Source: Streptomyces sp. NBC_01463 (lineage in GTDB: Bacteria > Actinomycetota > Actinomycetes > Streptomycetales > Streptomycetaceae). From it: a stretch of 64,000 nt of DNA. Each line of letters opens with the position of its first letter. Within the stretch, counting starts at the first letter, position 1. Location: positions 1,550,001 to 1,614,000 of the forward strand of contig CP109468.1 in assembly GCA_036227345.1 (NCBI GenBank). The letters are read 5' to 3'. Both the position numbers and the translations under genes were made by a program. The notes below the pieces were generated by a model that saw only the letters and a program-made list of their open reading frames with translations, was not told where the DNA came from and ran no database searches. Positions 24,615 through 33,050 of the stretch are shown here, in pieces.

Positions 24615-26987
24615 GTGACGCCACCACCCAGACGCCCCCTGCTCAGACGATCCGTGTCCGCCTCTCTCGCGCTGGCGGTCGCCGCGTTCGGCACCGCCGC
24701 CGCCGTGGTCCTGTCCAGTGCTCCGGCCGCCCAGGCGGCGGGAGTTCCCGCCCCCTCCCCCGTGGCGGTCCCCGGTCGCGGTGCGACCGTTCCGTTCAAG
24801 GAGCAGGAAGCCGAGTACGCCGCCACCAACGGCACCCTGATCGGCCCGAACCGGCTGTACGGCACGCTGCCCTCCGAGGCTTCGGGCCGGCAGGCCGTGA
24901 CCCTCGACGCGGTCGGTGAGTACGTGGAGTTCACGCTCACCGCACCCGCGAACGCCATGTCCTTCCGGTACTCGCTGCCGGACAACGCCGCCGGATCGGG
25001 CCGGGACGCCTCGATCGACGTGACGGTGAACGGAGCATCGCCCAAGGCGGTGCCCGTCACATCGAAGTACGGCTGGTACTACGGCGGTTACCCCTTCAAC
25101 AACAACCCGGGCGACACCAACCCGCACCACTTCTACGACGAGGCCCGGACCATGTTCGGGTCGACCCTCGCCGCCGGCACGAAGGTCCGGCTGCAGGTCT
25201 CGTCCACCGCCGCCTCACCGTCGTTCACCATCGACCTGGCGGACTTCGAGCAGGTGGCCGCGCCCACCGCCAAGCCCTCGGGCGCGCTCGACGTCGTCGC
25301 CGACTTCGGTGCCGACCCGACCGGGACCGCCGACTCGACCGCCAAGATCCAGGCGGCCGTGGACGCGGGCAAGGCACAGGGCAAGGAGGTGTACATCCCG
25401 CAGGGCACCTTCCAGGTCCGCGACCACATCGTGGTGGACAAGGTGACGCTGCGCGGCGCCGGGCCCTGGTACTCCGTGCTGACGGGACGCGACCCGGTGA
25501 ACCGGAGCAAGGCGGTCGGCGTCTACGGCAAGTACGCCCGGGACGGCGGCAGCAGCAATGTGACGCTGAAGGACTTCGCCATCATCGGCGACATCCGGGA
25601 GCGCGTGGACGACGACCAGGTCAACGCCATCGGCGGCGCCCTGTCGAACTCGACGGTCGACAACGTCTGGATGCAGCACACCAAGTGCGGCGCCTGGATG
25701 GACGGCCCGATGGACAACTTCACCATCAAGAACAGCCGCATCCTGGACCAGACCGCGGACGGGGTGAACTTCCACTACGGAGTCACCAACTCCACGGTCA
25801 CCAACACCTTCGTCCGCAACACCGGTGACGACGGTCTGGCGATGTGGGCGGAGAACATCCCGAACGTGAAGAACAAGTTCACGTTCAACACCGTGATCCT
25901 GCCGATCCTCGCCAACAACATCGTCACGTACGGCGGCAAGGACATCACCATCTCCGACAACGTCATGTCGGACACCATCTCCAACGGCGGCGGGCTGCAC
26001 ATCGCCAACCGCTACCCGGGCGTCAACTCCGGTCAGGGCACGGCCGTCTCCGGTGTCACCACGGCGGCGCGCAACACCCTGATCCGTACCGGGAACAACG
26101 ACTACAACTGGCAGTTCGGCGTCGGAGCGATCTGGTTCAGCGGACTCAACGAGCCGATCAACGCCACCATCAACATCTCCGACAGCGAGATCCTGGACAG
26201 CTCCTACGCCGCGATCCACCTCATCGAGGGTGCGACGAACGGGCTGCACTTCGACAACATCAAGATCGACGGCGCCGGCACCTACGCCCTCCAGATCCAG
26301 TCGCCGGGCAAGGCCACCTTCAACAACGTGGTGGCCACGCACATCGCGCAGTCCAACCCGATCCACAACTGCGTGGGCAGCGGCTTCGAGATCACCCGCG
26401 GATCCGGCAACTCCGGCTGGTACGCGGACCCGCCGGCCTGCACCGGCACCTGGCCGACCCCGGTGTGGACCAACGGCGGTGTGCCGGGCGGCGGCAGCGG
26501 CCCGACGGACCCGCCCACGGACCCGCCGACGGACCCGACCGACCCGCCGACCGACCCGCCCGCCGAGACGGGCAACCTCGCCCAGGGCCGTAACGTCACC
26601 GAATCCGGTCACGCGGACGTGTACAGCGCGTCCCGTGCCGTGGACGGCGACGCGAACAGCTACTGGGAGAGCACCAACCACGCCTTCCCGCAGACCATCA
26701 CCGTGGATCTGGGCGCCGCGAAGGCCGTCAAGCGGCTGGTCCTGAAGCTGCCGCCGGCGGCCGCCTGGTCCACCCGCACGCAGACGCTGAGCGTGTCGGG
26801 CAGCACCGACAACAACACGTTCAACTCGCTCAAGGCGTCGGCGGGTTACACCTTTGATCCGTCGAGCGGAAACCGGGCGACGGTCACCCTGCCCGGTACC
26901 TCGGCCCGCTATCTGCGGCTGACGTTCACCGGCAACACCGGATGGCCCGCCGCCCAGCTCTCCGAAGTGGAGGCCTACACCAGCTGA
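24615..26987 (+). CDS. Secreted parallel beta-helix glycanase (GH87-like, probable alpha-1,3-glucanase) with C-terminal F5/8-type module
   Basis: This is a 790-aa protein. A signal peptide at about residues 1-42 (cleaved near APAAQAAG) is followed by a beta-sandwich carbohydrate module (EAEYAATNGTLIGPN), then a right-handed beta-helix. The beta-helix has GH87/mycodextranase-like Asp motifs: TADGVNFHYGVTNS followed by NTGDDGLAMWAEN. A Thr/Asp/Pro repeat linker leads to an F5/8 type C (discoidin) domain (about residues 655-790). Such enzymes cut alpha-1,3-glucan of fungal walls. GTG 24615 was chosen because it starts the signal peptide directly and has AAGGA at 24599-24603. The 227-bp gap upstream holds no gene. 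Confidence 0.82.
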   Translation: MTPPPRRPLLRRSVSASLALAVAAFGTAAAVVLSSAPAAQAAGVPAPSPVAVPGRGATVPFKEQEAEYAATNGTLIGPNRLYGTLPSEASGRQAVTLDAVGEYVEFTLTAPANAMSFRYSLPDNAAGSGRDASIDVTVNGASPKAVPVTSKYGWYYGGYPFNNNPGDTNPHHFYDEARTMFGSTLAAGTKVRLQVSSTAASPSFTIDLADFEQVAAPTAKPSGALDVVADFGADPTGTADSTAKIQAAVDAGKAQGKEVYIPQGTFQVRDHIVVDKVTLRGAGPWYSVLTGRDPVNRSKAVGVYGKYARDGGSSNVTLKDFAIIGDIRERVDDDQVNAIGGALSNSTVDNVWMQHTKCGAWMDGPMDNFTIKNSRILDQTADGVNFHYGVTNSTVTNTFVRNTGDDGLAMWAENIPNVKNKFTFNTVILPILANNIVTYGGKDITISDNVMSDTISNGGGLHIANRYPGVNSGQGTAVSGVTTAARNTLIRTGNNDYNWQFGVGAIWFSGLNEPINATINISDSEILDSSYAAIHLIEGATNGLHFDNIKIDGAGTYALQIQSPGKATFNNVVATHIAQSNPIHNCVGSGFEITRGSGNSGWYADPPACTGTWPTPVWTNGGVPGGGSGPTDPPTDPPTDPTDPPTDPPAETGNLAQGRNVTESGHADVYSASRAVDGDANSYWESTNHAFPQTITVDLGAAKAVKRLVLKLPPAAAWSTRTQTLSVSGSTDNNTFNSLKASAGYTFDPSSGNRATVTLPGTSARYLRLTFTGNTGWPAAQLSEVEAYTS

Positions 26988-27003
26988 CGGCACGGATGAC
27001 AGA

Positions 27004-27040
27004 CCGCCGGGCGGCACGCGTGACGCGTGCCGCCCGGCGG
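27004..27040. terminator. Perfect 18-bp hairpin between convergent genes
   Basis: Arms 27004-27021 and 27023-27040 are perfectly complementary around one base. The hairpin lies between the glucanase stop (26987) and the stop of the ABC substrate-binding gene (27061), so it can terminate both transcripts. Confidence 0.85.
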
Positions 27041-27060
27041 CTTCGGCCTTCGTGCCGTGG

Positions 27061-28311
27061 CTACTTCAGCGTGTAGGACTTCGCCGCCGGTGCCGCCTGG
27101 GCCGGCCGGACGACCTTGAGGCCGCCGGGGGTCTTGGCGTCCGGCTTCATGATCACGCTCTCCCGGGTGGAGGGCGCGGCCGGGTCGGAGAAGTTGTGCG
27201 ACATCCCGAAGTCGCTGCCGAAGTCCGTGATCGTCAGCAGCGCCTTGTCGATGCCCTCACGGGTGAGGTCCTTGGAGGTGCAGGCCTTCTTCAGCGCCTC
27301 ACCGAACAGGCTCGCCGCGTTGTAGCCCGCGATGACGCCGTTGTCGAGGCCGTCCTTCGGGTACGCGGCCCCGTACTCCTTGGCGAGCTTCGCCGGGCCG
27401 GCGCCCGGGTCACCGATCGGGAGGGTGGACGCGGCGACGTAGTAGTCCTTCGTCAGGGCCGGTCCCGCCTGCGTCTTCAGCAGCTGCGGTGCGTACGCCG
27501 AGTTGTTGCCGACGACCGGGACCTTGAAGCCGGTGGCCGCGGCGACACCGACGAGCGAGGCCGCCTGGCGCGGGCCGGCGCTGATGACGACGGCCTTGAC
27601 GCCCGCCTGCTTCAGCGCGGCGACCTGCGCGGTCATGTCGTTGTCGGTGGGCTTGATCTTCTGCTCGACGACGGTGAGACCCGCCTGCTGCGCCGCGTAC
27701 TTCGAGCCCGCGAGCGCGTTCTCGCCGTAGTCGCCCTCGAAGTAGACGTGCCCGATCTTGTCGCCCTTGGCGATGCGCTTCTCGGCGAGCAGGTAGTCGA
27801 TCGCGTTGATCGTCTCGACGTCGTACGTGGCACCGATGACGCGGACGTACTTGCTGCCGAGCAGATTCGCCGACCAGGCCTGCGGCAGGACGAGCCCCTT
27901 GTCCTGGCCGTCGATGCGCTGCTCGACCGCCGCCACGAACGGCGAGCCGATGAACTGGACGAAGCCCAGCACCTTCGGCGCCAGCTCGGTGTACCCGGCG
28001 ATGGCCTTCTGCGGATCGTATCCGTGGTCGCGCACGGTCAGTTCGACCTTGCGCTTGCAGATGCCGCCCGCGGCGTTGGTCTGCTTGACCCAGAGCTGCT
28101 GGGCCTGGGTGACGCTCTTGCCGAGCGAGGCGTAGACCCCGGTCATGTCGGTGAGCGCGCCCAGCGAGATCACCGAGTCGGTGACGCCCACGCCGGTCTT
28201 CACACCGCCCTTGTCCTGGGCTCCCTCGTCGGAGGACTTGGCCTTCTCGCTGCAGCCCACGAGGGTGAGGGTGAGGGCCGCGCACACGGCCCCGAACACA
28301 CGCAGTTTCAT
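27061..28311 (-). CDS. ABC transporter substrate-binding lipoprotein, branched-chain amino acid type
   Basis: This 416-aa protein has a lipobox at LTLVGC (Cys20) and the Peripla_BP_6 (Leu/Ile/Val-binding) fold: SVISLGALTDMTGVYASLG, RDHGYDPQKAIAGY, and VYFEGDYGENALAGSKYAAQQ. It captures the solute outside the membrane for the permeases encoded just upstream. It is the last gene of the operon, with its ATG overlapping the LivM stop (ATGA); in many operons the binding protein comes first. The substrate could be an amino acid, amide, urea or an aromatic acid; the sequence alone does not decide. Confidence 0.92.
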   Translation of the reverse strand: MKLRVFGAVCAALTLTLVGCSEKAKSSDEGAQDKGGVKTGVGVTDSVISLGALTDMTGVYASLGKSVTQAQQLWVKQTNAAGGICKRKVELTVRDHGYDPQKAIAGYTELAPKVLGFVQFIGSPFVAAVEQRIDGQDKGLVLPQAWSANLLGSKYVRVIGATYDVETINAIDYLLAEKRIAKGDKIGHVYFEGDYGENALAGSKYAAQQAGLTVVEQKIKPTDNDMTAQVAALKQAGVKAVVISAGPRQAASLVGVAAATGFKVPVVGNNSAYAPQLLKTQAGPALTKDYYVAASTLPIGDPGAGPAKLAKEYGAAYPKDGLDNGVIAGYNAASLFGEALKKACTSKDLTREGIDKALLTITDFGSDFGMSHNFSDPAAPSTRESVIMKPDAKTPGGLKVVRPAQAAPAAKSYTLK

Positions 28312-29408
28312 TTCTTCTCCCCTGAATTCTTCATCAGACGTGTCAGGCCGCCGGGCAGGAACAGAACAGCCGCGACCACCGCGGCGCCGTACAGGTAGCG
28401 CGACGCCTCGCCCGGTGCCAGACCGCCCGTACCGGGGGCGGAGACCAGGGGCAGGGAGTCGCTGTAGTGGGTGAGCAGCTGCGGCAGAAGCGAGACGAAC
28501 GCGGCCCCGACGACCGCTCCCGCCACGGTGCCGAGCCCGCCGATGACGATCATGGCGAGGTATTCGAGGGACAGGACCATGCCGAAGTACTCGGGCACGG
28601 TCCGCTGGAAGACCAGCGCGAGCAGGACGCCGGCGAGGCCCGCGTACATGGAGGACAGGACGAAGACGCCGGCCCGGTAGCGGGCGACGGGTACGCCCAT
28701 CACCCCGGCCGCGATGCGGTGGTCGCGGATGGCGTTGAGCGCCCGGCCCGGCCGCCCGCGCAGCACTCCGCGGGCGAACAGGCCGCTCAGGAGCAGGGCG
28801 AGCAGCGCCGCGTACCAGAGCTTCTCGGAGGACTGGAACGGCACCGCGGCCACCATCACCTCGGTGTCGTCGAAGTCGAAGCCGAAGAGCGAAAGGGGCG
28901 GCACGGCACGGCCGTTGAAGCCGCCGGTGAGCGAGCCCGCGTTGAACAGCACGTGCTGGCCGATGAAGATCAGCGCCAGCGTGGCGATGCCGAGGTAGGC
29001 GCCGCGCAGCCGGCTCGCGATGGGGCTGAACAGTCCGCCGGCGGCTCCCGCGAGGAGCACGGCGAGGACGGCGGCGAGCCAGCTGGGCAGGCCGAGCCCG
29101 GAGAGCTCGTGCCCGTTCTCCGTACTGCTCTCGCCGGCCAGTACGCAGTACCCGTACGCGCCGACGGCGAGGAAGAAGGCGTGCCCCATGGAGAGCTGGC
29201 CGGTCGCGCCGGTGAGGAGGTTGAGGCCGATGGCGCCGATGGCGGCCGCCATGGCGAAGAGTCCGGCCTGGAGCCAGAAGCGGTCCAGGTAGAACGGGAA
29301 CGCGAGCAGCAGCACCGAGCCGACGGCCCAGAGGTAGGTACGGGGGTGGCGCAGCCGGGCGGCGAGTGCGGCGGCCGTCGCGGGCGGTGCGGTCGTGGTC
29401 TCAGACAC
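28308..29408 (-). CDS. ABC transporter permease, LivM family
   Basis: This 366-aa inner-membrane protein has about nine or ten hydrophobic spans and the BPD_transp_2 fold. It includes the GLNLLTGATGQLSMGHAFFLAVGAYGY signature region and the cytoplasmic loop RDHRIAAGVMGVPVARYR that contacts the ATPases. It pairs with the LivH-type subunit encoded upstream; the genes overlap by 8 bp. The start is GTG 29408. Confidence 0.92.
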   Translation of the reverse strand: MSETTTAPPATAAALAARLRHPRTYLWAVGSVLLLAFPFYLDRFWLQAGLFAMAAAIGAIGLNLLTGATGQLSMGHAFFLAVGAYGYCVLAGESSTENGHELSGLGLPSWLAAVLAVLLAGAAGGLFSPIASRLRGAYLGIATLALIFIGQHVLFNAGSLTGGFNGRAVPPLSLFGFDFDDTEVMVAAVPFQSSEKLWYAALLALLLSGLFARGVLRGRPGRALNAIRDHRIAAGVMGVPVARYRAGVFVLSSMYAGLAGVLLALVFQRTVPEYFGMVLSLEYLAMIVIGGLGTVAGAVVGAAFVSLLPQLLTHYSDSLPLVSAPGTGGLAPGEASRYLYGAAVVAAVLFLPGGLTRLMKNSGEKK

Positions 29409-30291
29409 GGGCGAGCTCCTTCGTACCGAAGAGTCCCGCGGGCCGCAGGAGCAGCACGATCACCATCACCAGGTACGGGGCGAGGTCGCCGATGCCGCGG
29501 CCCAGGAAGGAGAGGTCGCTCTGGTAGCCGGTGGCGAGCGATTCGGTGACGCCGACGATGAGTCCGCCGGCCAGGGCCCCGGTCGTCGAGTCGAGTCCGC
29601 CGAGGATGGCGGCGGGGAAGGCCTTGAGGGCGGCGAGTGAGGTGGCCCGTTCCAGGCCGGGTGTGGGGAAGACGGTGAGGAAGAGCGCGGCGACCGCGGC
29701 GAGCGCCCCGGCCACCGCCCACGCGGCGAGGGAGACCCGGCCGAGTTTGATCCCCATCAGGGCGGCGGTCTGCGGGTTCTCCGCGGCGGCCCGCATCGAC
29801 ACCCCCCAGGAGGTGAACCGGAAGGCGAGCAGGAACACCGTGATGAGGAGGGCGGCGGCGACGAAGGCCGCGACCCGGGTCTGGGCGAGGGTGACGTCGC
29901 CGATGGTGATGACGCGGTCGCCCCAGGGGTCGCCGAGCGAGAGCACCTCCGTGCCCATGCGGCGGGTGAGTTCGGTGGTGAGGAGGATGTCGACGCCGAT
30001 GGTGACGATGGCCAGGACGCTGTGGTCGCTGCCCCGGTAGCGGCGCATCACCAGGAACTCGATGGCCGCTCCGACGACGGCGGCGCCCGCGATGCCGACG
30101 GCGAGCGCCGGCCAGAAGCCGATGTCGTCGTGGAGCACGGCGGTCACGTAGCCGCCCGCGAGCAGCAGGGAGGCGTGGGCGAAGTTGACGACCTCGGTGG
30201 CCTTGAAGATGACGACGAAGCCGAGCGCGATCAGCGCGTAGACCGAGCCGATGGAGAGGCCGCCGAGGAGGAGTTCGATGAAGGTGGTCAT
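29401..30291 (-). CDS. ABC transporter permease, LivH family
   Basis: This 296-aa membrane protein shows the LivH pattern: GLSIGSVYALIALGFVVIFKATEVVNFAHA at the N-terminus (read in two parts) and RAAAENPQTAALMGIKLGRV in the EAA-like loop. It has about eight spans. The start ATG 30291 overlaps the stop of the LivG gene. Together with LivM it forms the channel of the transporter. Confidence 0.92.
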   Translation of the reverse strand: MTTFIELLLGGLSIGSVYALIALGFVVIFKATEVVNFAHASLLLAGGYVTAVLHDDIGFWPALAVGIAGAAVVGAAIEFLVMRRYRGSDHSVLAIVTIGVDILLTTELTRRMGTEVLSLGDPWGDRVITIGDVTLAQTRVAAFVAAALLITVFLLAFRFTSWGVSMRAAAENPQTAALMGIKLGRVSLAAWAVAGALAAVAALFLTVFPTPGLERATSLAALKAFPAAILGGLDSTTGALAGGLIVGVTESLATGYQSDLSFLGRGIGDLAPYLVMVIVLLLRPAGLFGTKELARV

Positions 30292-31091
30292 TCCTGTGCC
30301 CCCAAGTAGGCCTGGACGACGGCCGGATCGTTCTGGACCTCGGCGGGGGTGCCGTCCGCGATCCTGCGTCCGAAGTCGAGTACGGTCACGGCGTCCGCGA
30401 GCCTCATGACCACGCCCATGTCGTGTTCGACGAGCACGATCGAGATGCCGAGGCTGTCGCGCACCCCGGCCACGACCGCTGCGGTGCGCCGCCGTTCGTC
30501 GGCGGTCATGCCGGCGACGGGTTCGTCCAGGAGGAGGACCTGCGGCTCCATGCAGAGCGCCCGGCCGAGCTCGACGAGCTTCTGCTGCCCGTAGGGAAGC
30601 GCCCCGGCGGGCCGGTCCAGTTCCTTCTCCAGTCCGATGAATTCGGCGATCTCGCGGACCCGGTCCAGATGACGCCTGGCCTCGCGGGCGGCTGACGGCA
30701 GCCGCAGCCCGCTGGCGAGGAACCCGGCGCGGGTGAGCCGGTGCCGGCCGAGCAGCAGGCTGTCGGCGACGGTGGCGTGCGGGGGCAGCGCGAGGTTCTG
30801 GAAGGTACGGGCGACGCCGAGTTGGGCGATCTTGTGCGGGGCCAGTCCGGTGAGCTGGGTGGTACCGAGATGGACGGTGCCGGATGCCGCCCGGTAGACC
30901 CCGGACAGCACGTTGAAGCAGGTCGACTTGCCCGCCCCGTTGGGGCCGATGACGGCGTGCACGCTGCCCGGCTCCACGGTGAAGGAGATGCCGTCGAGCG
31001 CGGTGAGCCCGGCGAAACGGACGGTGACGTCACGGACCGCGAGCGCGGCCGGGGCGGTTGCGGTGCGGGGTGCTTCCTGCGCCGTCGTCAT
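30288..31091 (-). CDS. ABC transporter ATP-binding protein, LivG family
   Basis: This 267-aa ATPase has Walker A GPNGAGKST, the Q-loop (FQN), a signature region YGQQKLVELGRAL in place of the usual LSGGQ, Walker B VLLLDEPVAGM and the switch His in VLVEHDMGVVM. The degenerate signature and the M-x-E-x3-R insertion are normal for LivG proteins. ATG 31091 overlaps the LivF stop; a GTG three codons upstream is less likely. Confidence 0.92.
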   Translation of the reverse strand: MTTAQEAPRTATAPAALAVRDVTVRFAGLTALDGISFTVEPGSVHAVIGPNGAGKSTCFNVLSGVYRAASGTVHLGTTQLTGLAPHKIAQLGVARTFQNLALPPHATVADSLLLGRHRLTRAGFLASGLRLPSAAREARRHLDRVREIAEFIGLEKELDRPAGALPYGQQKLVELGRALCMEPQVLLLDEPVAGMTADERRRTAAVVAGVRDSLGISIVLVEHDMGVVMRLADAVTVLDFGRRIADGTPAEVQNDPAVVQAYLGAQE

Positions 31092-31885
31092 GCGGACCAC
31101 CTGCTCAGGGTGCGTACGGACCCTGCGGCCCGGTCCGCGTCGGCGGCGGCCGTCTCGTCGACGACGCCGAGATAGCGGCGGCGCACCTCGTCGGAGGCGG
31201 CGAGCTCGTCGGCCGGCCCCTCCAGGGTGACCTCGCCGACCTCCAGGACGTACGCCGTGGAGGCGAGCCTGAGCGCGATCGCGGCGTTCTGCTCGACGAG
31301 CAGGACCGAGGTGCCCGACGCGTTGATCTCCTGCACCGTCTCCGCGATGCGCTGCGCCATCAACGGGGCCAGCCCGAGGGACGGTTCGTCGAGGAGCAGC
31401 AGCCGCGGCCCGGCCATCAGGGCCCGTCCCATCGCCAGCATCTGCTGTTCGCCGCCCGACAGCAGCCCGGCACGCTGGTGCGCGCGCTGCGCCAGTACGG
31501 GGAACAGTTCGTGCACGCGGGCCAGCGCGGCGGCCGCCGTCTTGCGGCCGCCGCGGGCTCCGAGGGCGCCCGCCCGCAGGTTGTCGGCCACCGTCATCCG
31601 GGCGAACACCTGTCGGCCTTCCGGCACTTGGACCACTCCGGCGGCCACCACCTGGGCGGGGCGCAGCCCGTCCAGGCGGCGGCCGTCGAAGCTGACGGTG
31701 CCCGTGCCCGTCCCGCGGTGGAAGCCGAGGGTCCGCGAGATGGCCCGCAGCAGCGTGGTCTTCCCGGCCCCGTTGCCGCCGAGTACGGCGGTGATCGCGC
31801 CGGCCGGCACATCGAGGGAGACGTCGCGCAGGGACCGTACGGGGCCGTAGCCCACGGACAGCGCGCGGATCTCTAGCGTTGCCAT
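31088..31885 (-). CDS. ABC transporter ATP-binding protein, LivF family
   Basis: This 265-aa ATPase has Walker A GGNGAGKTT, signature LLSGGEQQMLAMGRAL, Walker B LLLLDEPSLGLAP and the LVEQNAAIALRLA switch region. It is the first gene of the five-gene operon. The start was placed at ATG 31885, preceded by a strong GGAGGAGG; the frame is open further upstream, but those residues are not protein-like. An 18-bp palindrome lies 28 bp upstream of this start. Confidence 0.93.
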   Translation of the reverse strand: MATLEIRALSVGYGPVRSLRDVSLDVPAGAITAVLGGNGAGKTTLLRAISRTLGFHRGTGTGTVSFDGRRLDGLRPAQVVAAGVVQVPEGRQVFARMTVADNLRAGALGARGGRKTAAAALARVHELFPVLAQRAHQRAGLLSGGEQQMLAMGRALMAGPRLLLLDEPSLGLAPLMAQRIAETVQEINASGTSVLLVEQNAAIALRLASTAYVLEVGEVTLEGPADELAASDEVRRRYLGVVDETAAADADRAAGSVRTLSRWSA

Positions 31886-31912
31886 GCGTCCTCCTCCTTC
31901 CGCCTTGTCATG

Positions 31913-31930
31913 GAATCGACGCGTCGATTC
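31913..31930. promoter_or_regulatory. 18-bp perfect palindrome, operator of the liv-type operon
   Basis: GAATCGACGCGTCGATTC is its own reverse complement. It lies 28 bp before the LivF start codon and about 300 bp from the divergent PucR-like gene. Its size and position suit binding of a dimeric repressor or activator. The rest of 31886-32231 contains no recognisable gene. Confidence 0.6.
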
Positions 31931-32231
31931 GTGGTGCGCAGGGGTCCCCGGCCCGGCCGTGGCCGACGGTCTCCGCCTGTGCCTGCCTGTGCCCGCCCTG
32001 TGCGCTGTGGGGCCACAGACCAGCAGGGGCCGGGCCGTGCGTCCACGGTCACCGGCCGAAACGCTGCGGGTGCCCCGCGCGGAGGGCCGCTGGTTGTGCA
32101 CGCGCACAGAGGCGGGCCGGGTGTGCTCGCCCCGGGGCCGGACGGGTGCCATCCTCACGACGGGTCCGGTGGGCCGGGCCCGGGCCCTGAGCACGGATGC
32201 GGCCCCGGGGCGCGCGGAGAACGGAGCGGGG

Positions 32232-32957
32232 ATGCGGCAGTGCGGGGACGAGCGGGAGTGGGCGCTGCTCGACGCGCTGCTGGAGGACGAGCGGGGGCCG
32301 GATCTCGTCGCGCTGGCCGGCGCGGTCCTGGGGCTGCCGGAGCGGGGCCGGTACGCGGTGGCCGTCGTCCCGGTGCACGAGGGCGCCGGCCCCAGGACCG
32401 CCGGCGCGCAGGGGATGCGGTTCCTGTGGCGGTCGCGGCCGGACCGGGAGATCGCGGTGGTGGTCCTGGGTGACGCGGATCCGGCCGCGGTCGCCGCGCT
32501 CCTGCGGGACGGGGGTCCGGGTCCCGGTGGCGTCAGCCCGGTGGTGGAGGGGCTGTCCGGGCTGGGCGCGGCCCGGCGGCTGGCCGATGCGGCGCTGCTG
32601 ACGTGCGGTCCGGGCGGGGACGAGGCCGTCTGCCTGGCCGGCCGTGTCCCGGCGGCCCTGGTGGCGGGTCAGCCGGAGCTCGCGGCCTATCTGGCCACGG
32701 ACGTCTTCGGCCCGCTGCTGGCCCGCGACCCGGCGTACCGGGCGCTGCTGGTGTCGACGCTGGACGCGTGGCTGGAGTGCGGGGGGTCGGCGGGGCGGAC
32801 GGCGGTACGGCTGTGCTGCCACCGGAACACGGTGCTGAACCGGTTGCGGCGGCTGGAGGAGCTGACGTCACGGTCCCTGTCGCGGCCGCGCGAACTGGTG
32901 GAACTGATGCTGGCCCTGGACGCGGTACGGCTGCTGCCGGGGGCGGCACCGCTGTGA
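32232..32957 (+). CDS. PucR/CdaR-like helix-turn-helix regulator
   Basis: This 241-aa protein ends with a PucR C-terminal HTH (HTH_30). In the order WLECGGSAGRTAVRLCCHRNTVLNRLRRLEEL (read in parts, residues about 180-215), the HRNTVLNRLRRL helix is the recognition segment. The N-terminal part is shorter than in full PucR proteins. GGAG stands 5 bp before ATG 32232. It is divergent from the branched-chain ABC operon, and PucR-type activators often control adjacent transport or catabolic genes. It is therefore the likely regulator of that operon, possibly through the 31913-31930 palindrome. Confidence 0.78.
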   Translation: MRQCGDEREWALLDALLEDERGPDLVALAGAVLGLPERGRYAVAVVPVHEGAGPRTAGAQGMRFLWRSRPDREIAVVVLGDADPAAVAALLRDGGPGPGGVSPVVEGLSGLGAARRLADAALLTCGPGGDEAVCLAGRVPAALVAGQPELAAYLATDVFGPLLARDPAYRALLVSTLDAWLECGGSAGRTAVRLCCHRNTVLNRLRRLEELTSRSLSRPRELVELMLALDAVRLLPGAAPL

Positions 32958-32961
32958 GGAG

Positions 32962-33019
32962 CCCCGCTCCTCAAGCCCCTCCGGCGACTGAGGAGCGGGG
33001 GTCCGGGGGCGGAGCCCCC
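32962..33019. repeat. Streptomyces dispersed intergenic repeat, double hairpin
   Basis: A 12-bp-arm hairpin (32962-32973/32989-33000) is followed at once by a 6-bp-arm hairpin GGGGGC-GGA-GCCCCC (33005-33019). The loop text CCTCCGGCGACTGAGGAGCG and the following GGGGGCGGAGCCCCC closely resemble a repeat I remember from many intergenic regions in Streptomyces genomes. Between the convergent regulator and glycerate kinase genes it can also act as a terminator. Confidence 0.65.
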
Positions 33020-33050
33020 GAAGGGCCCCGCCCCGTCACCTCACCTCACC

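Noticed and set aside
31886..32194. Upstream extension of the LivF frame
   Set aside because: Residues are not protein-like, and the strong GGAGGAGG and ABC start motif place the start at 31885.
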